Source: Proales similis (Eukaryota; Rotifera; Eurotatoria; Ploima; Proalidae). From it: a stretch of DNA of 64,000 nt. Positions within the stretch are counted from its first letter, which is position 1. The number at the start of each line of letters is the position of its first letter. Made by a program: the position numbers and the translations under genes. Under the pieces are notes generated by a model. It did no database searches, was not told where the DNA came from, and worked only from the letters and a program-made list of their open reading frames with translations. This document shows, one piece after another, positions 31,401 through 42,032 of this stretch. The stretch covers positions 1,240,001-1,304,000 of the forward strand of contig JAGVRJ010000003.1 of assembly GCA_019059635.1 (NCBI GenBank), given 5' to 3'.

Positions 31401-34400
31401 TGTGATTGGCATGCAGGTAAACGAATGCTCGAGTTTATGTGTCAATCGCTGATTTCAACACAAACTCGGTCGCAAAAGCTGTTTGGCAAGATTCAAGTGG
31501 ACAACAATACTGGAGAGTCGGAAATTACGCGTCACAACAACTTCCGCTCGTTTCCAAGAGCTCTCATGGTTCTGTTTCGTTCGGCGACTGGCGAAGCATG
31601 GCAGCAAATCATGTTGTCAATTCAGACGACAACTGCATGCGATCCTGCTTCTAGGCCACCAAATTTGGAAAACGAAGTCATTGAAAACGAAGACTGTTCA
31701 AGCTGGGTTGCCATACCCTACTTTGTCTCGTTCGTTTGCCTCTGCTCCTTCTTGGTTAGTGTTCTGAGTCCTATCTGTCTGGTTTGAGTTCGATCTATTT
31801 TCATCCGACGTAGATCATCAACTTGTTTGTGGCAGTCATTATGGACAATTTTGACTATCTCACACGTGACTGGTCTATTCTAGGACCTCATCACTTGGAC
31901 GACTTTGTCCAACTCTGGGCCGACTATGACCCAGAAGCCAAGTAAGTGAATTGCGCCGCCGATTTTTGTTTCGGTTGCATCGATCTCAGGCAGTGTCAAA
32001 ACCATACCGCATCTTGACAAAAAAAAAACTCAATCATTTTGCCATCATCATCTACTAACCCGCATGTTTTGAACAGAGGCAGGATAAAGCATCTCGATGT
32101 GATTCAATTGCTCCGAAGCATTTCGCCACCGTTAGGCTTCGGAAAATTTTGTCCTCATCGAGTCGCTTGCAAGGTAGAACTAATTTTAAAGCGACTTCCA
32201 ACCGTGAACACCAAGCGCACTCCGTTGTTGCACTCAATCGGTTAAACTCCCAGTCCACACGCACACAATTTAATTTTTTGAAATGTTTGCCTTTCGTTTA
32301 TCCTAATCGCACAACAGTCAGTCAACCGAGCTGAATTCTACTTCAATTTAGTCAATGTTGTAATCACTCATTATTTTATGATTTTTGTTTCCAGAGGCCG
32401 TATCAAGCACTTAGATGTGATCACACTTTTGCGAAAAATTTCACCACCCTTGGGCTTTGGTAAACTCTGTCCACATCGTGTGGCTTGTAAGGTTCGTGTC
32501 GAGTCGCCAGAAACCGGTTGGAAACTAAACTTTCCTCGGCTTCTATCGTCTTGTGTCATGTGTGTCAGAGCAGACGCTCATTGTTCTTATTTAATTAGAA
32601 ACTGGTGTCGATGAACATGCCGCTGAACAGCGACGGTACGGTCATGTTCAATGCAACTCTATTCGCCTTGGTTCGAACCAACCTACAAATCAAAGTCACA
32701 GGTAGGACTGAGACGAACAATATTCAACTGGAGCATGCACTGAGAAGCGTGAAAATTCTTCAAAAGGCAACATTGACCAATGTAACGAAGAACTGCGCGC
32801 TGTGATTAAGAAAATCTGGAAGCGAACAAGCCCCAAACTTTTGGACCAAATTATCCCTCCTCCCGGAAGTAAGTAGACGAGTTCAAATTTCATTTACTCG
32901 GCGCAATTGCCACAGATCGCTGCTACTCAGCATCGATCTAAATCACACTTGTGCACAACACCAATATCACATTTGCTCATCTAAAAAAAATGAATCCTGT
33001 CACCGCGCACATGTTAATGAATTTAATTTCTTCTCACGCAATCTCTCACGTTCGCTTGATGGGCGATTTAAAAATCGGATTCTCACTATTTGTCTTTAAT
33101 TGCCACCAGCACTGAGTAAGAACACAAAAATATGCCGACTAGAGATGGCTAGTTTTCTGAGCTCTCACTTTGAAAGAGAATGTTTTCTTTTACTAACGCC
33201 AGTAGAGTTGTGTCTCGGCCGTCAATGCAGGTTGCAGCATTGTGCCAAGAGGCGTCTAGCCAGAGCGTGTTGCATTCCTCAAGTCACTTTGCATCTCTAC
33301 TAACAAAATGTATTAGATTCGATTAGCTGAGTTAAAACACGCCTTTTGTTTGTTGAAAATGTTTTTCCTCAGCTAAGAGAAAAAGTGCGTCAGCGTTGCG
33401 TGCTAGTTATCTTGGGTGCCGAGCAAAAAGCGAAAGCAATCGCCTCTAAACTCGTTGGTTTTAAGGCGACGATGATGTGACCGTTGGAAAATTCTACGCC
33501 ACTTTCCTCATTCAGGACTACTTCAGACGATTCAAGAAGAGGAAAGAGCAGACCGCCAAACAGAATACGCTGAGCGCGTCGGGCGCGTCCAAAAACGCAA
33601 TCACCCTGCACGCTGGTCTGAGGACTCTGCACGATCTGGGCCCTGAGATAAGAAGAGCGATATCAGGCAGCCTGGAGGACGAGGAAGCTTTCAAAGCCAT
33701 GTTTGAGAATGACGACGAGCCCCAGCACAGAGTGAGAGCCATTTGCCGACTGGTTCCTATATTCAGTCAAAGTAAAACTGTTTGATTTAGCGAAACCATT
33801 CTCTGTTCGGAATGGTATCTTCGTTCTTGCCGAGCTTCCGCACGTCCTACTTGCATCACCAGCAGCAACAACAACAACAGCAACACCATCCTTACTACCA
33901 GGGCCACGCTCGACCGGTCATGGAGGCGCGACACATGTTCACGCCAAGCTACGCATATCCTGGCTATGCTGAAATGATTCCGTTCAACTCGAACGATAAT
34001 CGGCTGCTGGAGCGAACTTATGGCGCGCCAATAAGAACTGACATGAGCATCAGAAGTCAATTTGACTCTTTTCATCCGGCCATCATGTAAGCCGATCATA
34101 AGCAAACTCTTCACTCTAAAATTCTCGACTATTTGCGCCGCTAAAAGGAGAAAATCTCAAGAACGTGAGCTCGCCTATGATCAGTCATCACTCAAGTAAC
34201 ATTTCTCATCCAATCGCGTTTAAATCAAATTAAATCGAAACTGTTCGTCTAGCATCAACTACGAAGAAGATGACCCAATCGCTCCGCTAAACATCACTCA
34301 AAAGTCAGGAAACAAACGCGTACTCAATTTTGAAGATCCCAATTTCATACCGTAAGTGTGTCCTTTTGTTTGGGAGGCTTTCACCGTTCTAGTCACCAAC

Positions 34401-35110
34401 CAACTGAAATTAAAAGGTCAACGCAAGAGGAATGGAATCATCACCAAAGCATCTTAAAACGAATGAACTGCTTCAAGCCACAAACCAGCGAAGAAAACAC
34501 TCTATTGCCAATGAATGAACGAGTTATGCTCAGAGGGGATCCGAATCTTGCCGGATCTTCGTTGAGTCGCAACCTCAGTCCCATATTGAACCAGCGATCT
34601 TCGCCCGGCGTGGAGATTTACACTCGAGCTCAATCGCCAGTCGTTCAATTTAGGCAACCCGAGGTGACTTATCAAACACAGATGCCCAACAGGGGCTATG
34701 TTCAACAGCAACAGCAGCAGCCGCATCAGTCAACTCCTCGCAACTATTCATACATGGGCAATGCCGGTGCCGGTTATGGCGAGGCTAATCGAATGTTACA
34801 AAACGTAGGCGATCGTTTTCTGTTTGCACTCTTTTTTTATTGATTTACTAAAACGGGTTCATCAATGCAGAGTCAAGCGGCCAGAGGCAACAGAGATCAA
34901 GCGCCTAATCCGCCGCATCCCGTGGACAATTTGATAAGCTACTATTTGAATCGGGAAGGAATCGATCGTCGCTATTCAGAATTGATTTTTCAGGAGCTAC
35001 ACGATGCAACTAACATGAGCCTAGAGCAACTAGACCAGGCTGCGCAAGAGATTATTAAATCAAATCGAATTCTTCCCCAAAAGTACGATTCAAGTGACTT
35101 CCCTGTTTGA
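25468..35110 (+). CDS. L-type (Cav1) voltage-gated calcium channel alpha-1 subunit
   Basis: 34 exons, 1,997 residues: 25468-25628, 25690-25795, 25854-25993, 26056-26180, 26242-26439, 26502-26731, 26792-27308, 27371-27593, 27658-27889, 27975-28220, 28282-28349, 28408-28487, 28556-28839, 28915-29090, 29149-29278, 29338-29445, 29508-29560, 29629-29766, 29827-30187, 30252-30362, 30429-30506, 31169-31288, 31351-31416, 31479-31754, 31814-31941, 32077-32173 or 32395-32491, 32599-32701, 32767-32868, 33466-33731, 33791-34086, 34148-34195, 34253-34351, 34417-34804, 34871-35110. It forms the pore of depolarisation-gated calcium entry in muscle and neurons. Four six-helix domains carry the EEEE filter: TMEGW, TGEDW, TFEGW, TGEAW. 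The I-II linker holds the beta-subunit site ([10 protein letters not shown]). The EF-hand region, pre-IQ and IQ ([15 protein letters not shown]) place it in Cav1. The tail has a polyglutamine run. Confidence 0.95.
30507..31168 (+). other. 662-nt intron in Cav1 domain IV
   Basis: This intron interrupts the segment before the IV-S4 helix and is about ten times longer than most introns of the gene. Its ends (GTAAGT and AAAAG) join in frame. I see no convincing coding exon in it, though several short frames with GT and AG borders exist. In vertebrate Cav1 genes this part of domain IV is alternatively spliced. Confidence 0.5.
32077..32173 (+). other. Cav1 alternative exon A (pre-IQ region), mutually exclusive with exon B
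   Basis: A 97-nt exon with a CAG acceptor and GTAGAA donor. It encodes [20 protein letters not shown] and the next 13 residues. Its phases, 2 at entry and 0 at exit, equal those of exon B, so either one alone keeps the frame, while both or neither would shift it (97 is not a multiple of 3). Confidence 0.85.
32395..32491 (+). other. Cav1 alternative exon B (pre-IQ region), mutually exclusive with exon A
   Basis: A 97-nt exon with a CAG acceptor and GTTCGT donor, encoding [20 protein letters not shown] and the next 13 residues. It differs from exon A at only three residues (Gln to Thr, Ser to Lys, Phe to Leu) but at many silent positions, as expected of an old tandem duplication kept under selection. 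Confidence 0.85.
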
Positions 35111-35530
35111 ACTTCTCTTTCTCTGAACAATTTCTCTCTAATTATTTCTGATATATTTTTCAACGCGCAATTTTTTTCTTATCTTTCCTGTTCGAGAATA
35201 TATTCAATTACCCCTCCCTGACGATAAAAATTATCAACTTTGAATCTGCTCGTTTAATCTACAAGTTGGGCACTTGGTCGATTTTAGGGGTTAGAGACTC
35301 GGGAAGGCAGTTAACGGAAGCTAGTAACGAGAACAATAAGAAATAGAAAGGAGCCTAGAAAGGATGTGGAAATGTTGTCAGAATATGCTGAACTAAGCTT
35401 CCAGTCACAAATAATTATGATTAAATTCCACGGCTTATGTAATTCTTTGAAAAGTGCAATCTCATTAGTAGAGAGTCTTTGTTTGCTATAAAAAGCTTGT
35501 CTGTTTCAACAGGAGTATGATGAAAGCAAA
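35111..35530. other. Intergenic region between Cav1 and pirin
   Basis: 420 bases, AT-rich. It holds the Cav1 3' end and pirin 5' end. A TTTCAACAG acceptor-like site at 35504-35512 lies 18 bases before the pirin ATG. It could close a 5' UTR intron or be a trans-splice site. No gene is visible. Confidence 0.3.
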
Positions 35531-36605
35531 ATGAACCGTGAAGTAACTCAAAAGTTGAAAAATTTGGAACAGTCAGAAGGCGTTGGAGCGCGTGTTCGCC
35601 GCAGCATCGGCGGAACCCAGGTCAGCTCAGCTTAATTCCTCCAAAATAGAAAAATTTAAATTATGCATTCAAGGTTCGAAATTTCGATCCTTTCCTGCTG
35701 TTGGATGAGTTTTATGTCGAGCAGCCGGCTGGGTTCCCTAATCACCCGCACAGAGGTTGATTTCACTGTTAAGGCTCTTTTCTGTCCAAATGACCTTGAA
35801 AATGTCTTTAAAGGCTTTGAGACTGTCACTTATATGTTATCTGGCCAGTTTCAGCACAAAGACTTTTGCGGCCATCAAGGCGTCATCGGACCCGGAGATC
35901 TTCAATGGTGAGTCGTTTGAGAACTTTGATTATCTCAAGCTGACTGGCTTGACTGTGAAATTAAAGGATGACCGCCGGCAGGGGAATAGTCCACAGTGAA
36001 ATGCCTCATGGCACACAACCGGGCCATGGTCTCCAGCTGTGGGTTAATCTGCCTCGAGAGCTGATAATGATCAAGCCAGAATATCAAGAGCTTAAAGACA
36101 GCTCGATCCCGCGCGCCTCAAAGAATGGCGTGAGCGTTAAAGTTATTGCCGGCGAGTCGATGGGCGTTAAATCGCCAGTCTACACCCGCACTCCGTGCTA
36201 CTACTTGGACTTTTCAGTCGATCCGAACTCTTCGTTCATTCAAGAGCTACCAAATGATTGGAACTCGTTTGTGTTCATTCTTTCCGGCCAAGGACGATTT
36301 GGTTCTAAAAGCCCGGTGGATGCGGACGCTCATCACACACTTCTACTAAGCAAAGGAAGTTCATTGGAGTTTGCCAACAAAGGTTCGATCCCGCTTCGAT
36401 TTGCGCTAATCGCTGGAAAGCCTCTGAACGAGCCAGGTAAGAATCGATGTCATTATTTGACCATTCGGGCGATCCTGATCATATTCACAACTGACTAGTG
36501 GTTCAATATGGGCCATTTGTGATGAATAGCCAAGAGGAAATCGAACAGGCCTACCAGGACTATCAATCGGCCAAGAACGGCTTCGAAGGAGCCGATCATT
36601 TTTAG
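35531..36605 (+). CDS. PIR: Pirin
   Basis: Five exons (35531-35620, 35674-35755, 35814-35907, 35967-36436, 36499-36605) give 280 residues, the normal length. Pirin is a bicupin, iron-binding nuclear protein that modulates NF-kappa-B-type transcription, and some relatives act as quercetin dioxygenases. The N-terminal cupin carries FPNHPHRGFETVTYML and GRGIVHSEMPHG, which supply the metal ligands (three His and one Glu). The C-terminal cupin includes WNSFVFILSGQGRFG. The conserved end FVMNSQEEIEQAYQDYQ is present. AAG acceptors are used for three of its four introns. IF1 lies convergently 190 bp downstream. Confidence 0.95.
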
Positions 36606-36659
36606 ATATATTTGCTCACCAACTTGACAATTTTTCAGATTAGCATTAGAAAAAGTTTG

Positions 36660-36665
36660 AATAAA
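36660..36665 (+). terminator. Polyadenylation signal AATAAA of pirin
   Basis: AATAAA 55 bases after the pirin stop codon, in the short 190-base gap to the convergent IF1 stop. Confidence 0.5.
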
Positions 36666-36795
36666 AGAGCCGCAAGAACTACTATGGATATCTATTTCAT
36701 TTTTAATATAATTTTTACGATGGGCTGCTGATGAAATGTTAAATCGAATAGTGAGAAAAAAATGTTTATCAAGCATCTGCAGCTTGGCAGAGAGC

Positions 36796-37269
36796 CTAAG
36801 AGCTTTGGCCGTGGTTGTCGAGCTGCTCTTTATGCTCGCGGTGTCGTTTGATAGCATCCTTTGGGAAGAAGTGTTTTACTTGATTTGAATGTTTTGCCAA
36901 CTTGGTGATTTGCTGCTATTTACCAAATGTCGCTGAATTTCCTTCTCGTGATGCTCTATTTCGCTATCGTGCTTTTTGCGGAGAGCCTCAAGCTGTTGCG
37001 CTTCCTAGATGGCGAATGAAAAAACTTCAAATTAGCAGGAAATGGTTCGCTTGAATAGAAGAGTTCAATATTACGAGTTTTCGAAAGTACGCATTCTCAC
37101 GCGCAGCTTCCATTTCGCCGAATTTGCCGCCGGCCTCGCGAATCGAGCCGCCGGAGCCACCGCCATGTCCAGTACCGCTACCGGCGTCGCCTTTGGAAGC
37201 AAGAGCAGCTCGAATTGAAAAGCTGCGCGAAAGAACAGTTCGCACGCTGTTGAATTTGGTTAAGCTCAT
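36796..37269 (-). CDS. ATP5IF1: Mitochondrial ATP synthase inhibitory factor 1 (IF1)
   Basis: Three exons on the minus strand (37269-37075, 37004-36924, 36858-36796) give 112 residues. IF1 inhibits the hydrolytic activity of mitochondrial F1Fo ATP synthase when matrix pH falls. The N-terminus (MSLTKFNSVRTVLSRSFSIR) is basic and Ser-rich, as expected for a mitochondrial import signal. The inhibitory core is GSIREAGGKFGEMEAARENA followed by YFRKLEAQQLEALRKKH, and the C-terminal coiled coil (HHEKEIQRHLDAIKRHREH) is His-rich like the pH-sensing region of the animal protein. A Gly-rich linker precedes the core. The gene is divergent from DDX24, with 347 bp between start codons. Confidence 0.95.
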
Positions 37270-37616
37270 TCTTTAATTAATATCTGAATGAACAAATTTG
37301 ATTTGATCGAAAACATTCTTGATTTCTTCTTTCAAGATTTTTTTGCGATTCTGAGCAGCCCTGCAGCTGAGCGGACGCTGTCTGTGTAAATCGCAGTTGA
37401 ACGAATGTGAAGCGTTGCGTTCTTTGCGGCGCAATATAGAGCCGATGCATTTGATCGTTTATTTTCTCTCTTGCTGCAAGAGCATTTCTAAATAGGCATT
37501 GTTCTACGTTTGACTTGAAATTATGAACAAGCCGAAAAGCATGTGGCTCGTGTATGCCTGCTTTGACCGGGAGAAGTGAAAAAAAAAAAACAAATTTTAA
37601 AAAAGTCTTAAATCTG
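37270..37616. promoter_or_regulatory. Bidirectional promoter region of IF1 and the DDX24-like gene
   Basis: 347 bases between two divergent start codons must carry both promoters and 5' UTRs. A 10-12 base A run lies at 37579-37590. I recognise no specific factor site. Confidence 0.45.
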
Positions 37617-40127
37617 ATGGTTAAGGCAATGGACGTAGATGGCCTCAAAGGCAGCCTTGAAGGTCTTATTTCATTTTGTGAGATAACTGATTACAGCATT
37701 CTTGACAAAAAAGCGCCGGTAAGACACTTTCATCAGATTTTCGCGTCGTAAATCAAAATGCAAAGAACCTGATTTTCGTTTTTAAGAAAAGAAAACTGCA
37801 GCTAAGCGAAAAGAAAGAGCTCCAAGTAGCAGCGAAAAAGAAGAAAATCGAAAAAGCAGAGAAAAAGTCGGACGACGAGAAAAAGGAGCCAAGTGCGAAC
37901 AAGTCAAAAGACAAAAAGAAGAAAAGGGCAAAGAAGAGAAAGTTGAAAAAAGAAAAGGCCAAGAAAGATGCGGAGAAAAAGCCCGCAAAGAAGCATTCGA
38001 CATCTACTTTGTCACTTAAATCCGACTCGGAAAACAAAGAGCCTGCGATCGACTCGAATTTCACCAAAAGTGAGTTAAATGTTGACTGAAATTCGTCAAG
38101 CTAAGAAATTGAACTCAACAGAAATGAGCAAGTGGCTGGAATTCAAGCTACCTAAAGGTCTGCTACAAAGTTTGTTCGACAAAGGATTCTACGAACCACT
38201 GCCAATTCAGAGCTTGGTCATTCCAGAGGCGATTCGAACTAAAAGCAACATTATCGGAACTGCGCAAACGGTTTGCGGCCTGCTTTTATTCAGTATAAAT
38301 CTTAACCAATATTGATCTCGCAGTGATTTCAAAGGGCAGCGGAAAGACACTGGCATTTGGCATACCGATACTAACGCATCTGGTTGACATGAAAAAGAGA
38401 AGCGAAGATGAGCAGTCGACTGCGACCCATCCCCATGCGTTGATTATAACGCCAACTCGAGAGCTGGCCATTCAAGTCAAAGACCATTTACAAGTTTGCT
38501 GTAAATACGAAGACCTGAAAATTGCGGTTGTGGTCGGAGGCATTGCCCAGCAGAAACAAGAGAGATTGTTGAAGAAATCGCCGGAGATTATTGTGGCAAC
38601 GCCTGGCAGACTTATGCAGCTTATCGACGAGGTGAGTTGAATTTACAGCTTGAGGAAGGCGAGCAACAACTTATTGAACTTGACTATCAACCAACAAAGG
38701 GCAACGAATATTTAAACGCAATATCTCGAATCGGCTACTTGGTCATCGATGAAGTAGACCGTCTAATTGAAAAAGGCTACTACGGAGAGATGCAGAAAAT
38801 CTTGGCGCTCATAAACAGGTAGCTTGCTGAGAGCAGCTTCAATTCAGACTTTCTTACAGAATTGTTCGCACAGCGAAGATAAATTCAAGTCGCGCCGTCA
38901 AAACTTTTTATTCTCGGCCACTCTGCTGACCAAGTTCACGAGTGAACAGAAGGCGAAGAAAGGCAAAAAGTTGTCGGCAAAAAGTCAACAAAACGAGACA
39001 ATATCCAAGCTGATCGAGCAAATTCAGATGACCAAGAGTCCCAAGGTGTTTGATTTGACCACAGCAGCGGTCACGGCCGAGAATCTCTCCGAGTCAAAGA
39101 TACTGTGCACGCTCGAGGAGAAGGATATGTATTTATATTATTTCAAGAGCAAATACCCGGGTCGGACGCTTGTGTTCGCAAACAGCATTCAATGTGTGAG
39201 AAGACTGACCAACCTGTTTCGGGTTCTGAAGAAAGAGCCGCTTCATCTACATGCGAGCATGAACCAGAAACAGCGTTGCAAGAATTTGGAGCGTTTCAAC
39301 GGTAAGATTTGCGTGCGCCAGGCGAATGCAGAATTTTCTAATTGGTCGCTGATTAAGAGGATGAAAATGCGCTCCTGATCGCTTCTGACGTTGCTGCCAG
39401 AGGTCTAGACATTCCCGGAGTGATGCAAGTGGTTCATTATCAGGTGCCACGATCTGCCGAAATTTATGTGCATCGAAGCGGTCGAACAGCACGATCACAT
39501 CATCAAGGGCTCAGCGTGATGTTCATCTCGCCTGACGAAATGATGCTGTTCAAAAAATTAGGACAAACGCTCGGCAGAGAGTTGCGCGATTATCCGATTG
39601 ACTTTGACTACTTGGACGCGTGTCGAAGCCGAGTTGACATGGCCAGGAGAATAAACGAACTGGAATACGGCATCAGCAAAGAGAAGGGCTATTCAAATTG
39701 GTTTGAAAAACAGTCCAAGATGATGAACATAGAATTGGACGATCAGATACTGAAGGAAACGCAGATCGATAATCATCAAGTCAAGGCCAAGAAAAGACAG
39801 CTCAAGGTTATGAAAGCCCAATTAGACGAGTCTCTTGCCCGGGCCATATGTCCCAAAGGATCAGCTGGTGCGTTGAATCGAAGCAGTGCCTGGGAAAGGA
39901 TATGCAACCTGAACAGTAAGTGCACCGAAAATGCAATTCAGTTCGCTTTGTCATTAATTTATTCTTTCTGTTATTTAACCAAATCAGACGTGAAGCTGAG
40001 CGCGGTTGAGGAGTTCAAAATGCATAGTGAACGAAAAAAGAAGAAACAAAAGCCAAATAGTGGAAAACAGAAGCGCAGCATGGTGAGAGCAGAAAAGGTG
40101 GCAAATACGAAACTGCTTGCGGAATAA
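37617..40127 (+). CDS. DDX24: DEAD-box RNA helicase, DDX24/Mak5 type
   Basis: Eight exons (37617-37718, 37787-38069, 38122-38270, 38335-38631, 38700-38818, 38874-39301, 39358-39915, 39988-40127) give 691 residues. Mak5/DDX24 acts in the nucleolus in large ribosomal subunit assembly. A Lys/Glu-rich N-terminal arm precedes the core. Motifs in order: Q motif (FYEPLPIQ), I (AQTGSGKT, split by an intron), Ia (PTREL), Ib (TPGR), II, III (SATL), IV (LVFANS), V (ARGLDIP), VI (HRSGRTAR). Motif II reads DEVD rather than DEAD. YPGRTLVFANSIQCVRRL and QVVHYQVPRSAEIYVHRSG match DDX24 closely. A lysine-rich tail ends the protein. The intron at 38632-38699 is taken as 68 nt because shorter in-frame choices give a poor match. 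Confidence 0.93.
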
Positions 40128-42032
40128 ATCACGATTTAACGAGTATGCGTTTCGCTTGTGATGTCGATGAAGATGATTTAGACATGTCGGAAATGGCCCC
40201 AAAGCTGCTTACGATTGCATGATTACGTGCAAGTTTCACAAATAGAAAGATGATAAACGGCATATTTAACAGCTGAATCACCAACGAGTGATGTAACAGT
40301 GGTAACAGGAGAAGCGTGATAATTATTGTGTGCCTGAAAATTTGCCCGAATTGTACTTAATCAAGATTGAAGTAGGCCTCGGAGCGCGAACGAAAACAGG
40401 GAGCGTAGTACAGGGGGCTAGATAGATAGAGCGGGGAGCTGCGGTGTGAGCTGCGCTATAGAAACAGAATAGGCAGTAGGCGCAGATTCAGAAGCTGTAG
40501 AATGCGTGCCTATCGTTCTCCTAATTATTTTTGAATATCGATTGCGCGTATGAAGCTCGGGCAAGTCGTTGGGGTAGGGAATGCAACGAGCAAGCAAGAA
40601 AGGCTTGCCTGAAAGAAGAACAAAGTAGCAACAATACTGTTCGCTTTGGACCATTCCGAATGCTGGCTAAAACGATTGGTGCCTTTTTACAATTCAGAGC
40701 CATTATGCGCTTCTAGCACATTGGCAAATCATTTCCAGTCGAGATTATAAATTATCTTTTTTCTTCCCATCCCTCCGTTTGTCGGAAGGAACATTCAAAG
40801 TCATAACACATTATTAAAAAGCATGCCTCAACAAAGCTAATAACTGCCTGCCTCGTCTACTCGCTACTTCTCGTGTGAAGCCATTTATTGAATCAACGAT
40901 CTGCTTATTAAATAGAATTCAAGCATATAATACTTATCTCGAGGCTTTTTTATCTTCTTCCGTAACCAGTCTCTCTCTCTCTCTCTCTCTAATTCTAATT
41001 GGCTTTTGTTTCAGCAATAGTAAAACTAAAATGGACAAATACTAGCGTAGCTTCAATAATCGAATGTATTCTTGGTCACTAGGTAATCCGCTTAGCAGTC
41101 GAGCAAGCTCAGCAAAATGTTGCAGTTTTCACATAATTAAATGCAAAAGGAAATGAACAAGACTTTGGAGGGCGAATTTCATCGCCTTACAAACAGCTAA
41201 ACGCGATGTTGATCGGAAAGCACAGCTCATTTCTATCATTGGCAGCGTCTACTTCTTCTCAAGCGTCAGGCGTTTCGTCTGTTCCGATTTTGTCAACAAA
41301 CATGGTAAATCGAAAAAAAAACGGCTAATTGGCGCACAAAATTTCAAGGTGTGATGCGATATGACCGCTCTATGCTCTCTTGTTTTCTACGTTTCTAGCT
41401 CCAAGTGCTCAATGGTGCGCTCCATCTTATTGTATGCCAAGATCGATGTTTAAAAAGAGATTAAGCACTCATCGAGCAGGGCCGCCTTGTGTCTTTGCTT
41501 TTTATTTTATCTACGAGCAAACAATACTCAACAAGCATTGAATTTATAGCCTAATTGCCTGAGTCATGTATAATTTGGTTTATTTGATGAGTTATATTGC
41601 CGAGTGAGGATCGAGGCCAGCATCATCGCGATCTTCGCCATCTAACACGATGAAAAACTAAATTTCGTCCCTAGACTCCACTTGAATCTTGAATTATTAT
41701 TTTGGTTTGGGTTCGCTCTGCCTGACCGCCTTCCACCAATATATTTTAATCGAATTAGCATAACGATTGAGAATCGCTTCAGGAGATAGTTGCAAACAGA
41801 GCGCTCGCTACTTCACTGCTTTCTCTTTTCCGACTCTGGCTCATCCTATTTCTCTTTCACCTTTGATTCAAATTGAGCAATTTATGCGCCTCAGCTATTC
41901 TTAAATTCTCTTTAATAATTAACCTCTGAGCGGATAGGTCTTTGTCTCTCTCATTTTGCATTAAAATAAGCCAAATAATGGCTAATCCACGCTCAAAAGA
42001 AGAACAAGAAGGCTAATGCCTATTTCTTTCAG
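40128..42032. promoter_or_regulatory. Non-coding region upstream of the RhoGAP gene
   Basis: About 1.9 kb with no supportable gene. It contains a CT tract at 40969-40990, long T runs, and presumably the DDX24 3' UTR and the promoter and first exon or exons of the RhoGAP gene. An ATG directly followed by a donor-like GTAAAT at 41302-41310 has the right phase to be a three-base start exon, but this is a guess. Confidence 0.35.
40969..40990. repeat. CT microsatellite
   Basis: About eleven uninterrupted CT dinucleotides, GA on the other strand, about 1.06 kb before the first supported RhoGAP exon. Confidence 0.85.

Noticed and set aside
37277-37648. 123-residue minus-strand frame with a signal-peptide-like start between IF1 and DDX24
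   Set aside because: It overlaps the first DDX24 exon and fills the shared promoter; it has no homology that I recognise.
38632-38648. 17-nt intron in the DDX24-like gene
   Set aside because: GTGAGT..TACAG of 17 nt would also keep the frame, but a 68-nt choice ending at 38699 gives a normal intron size and a better family match.
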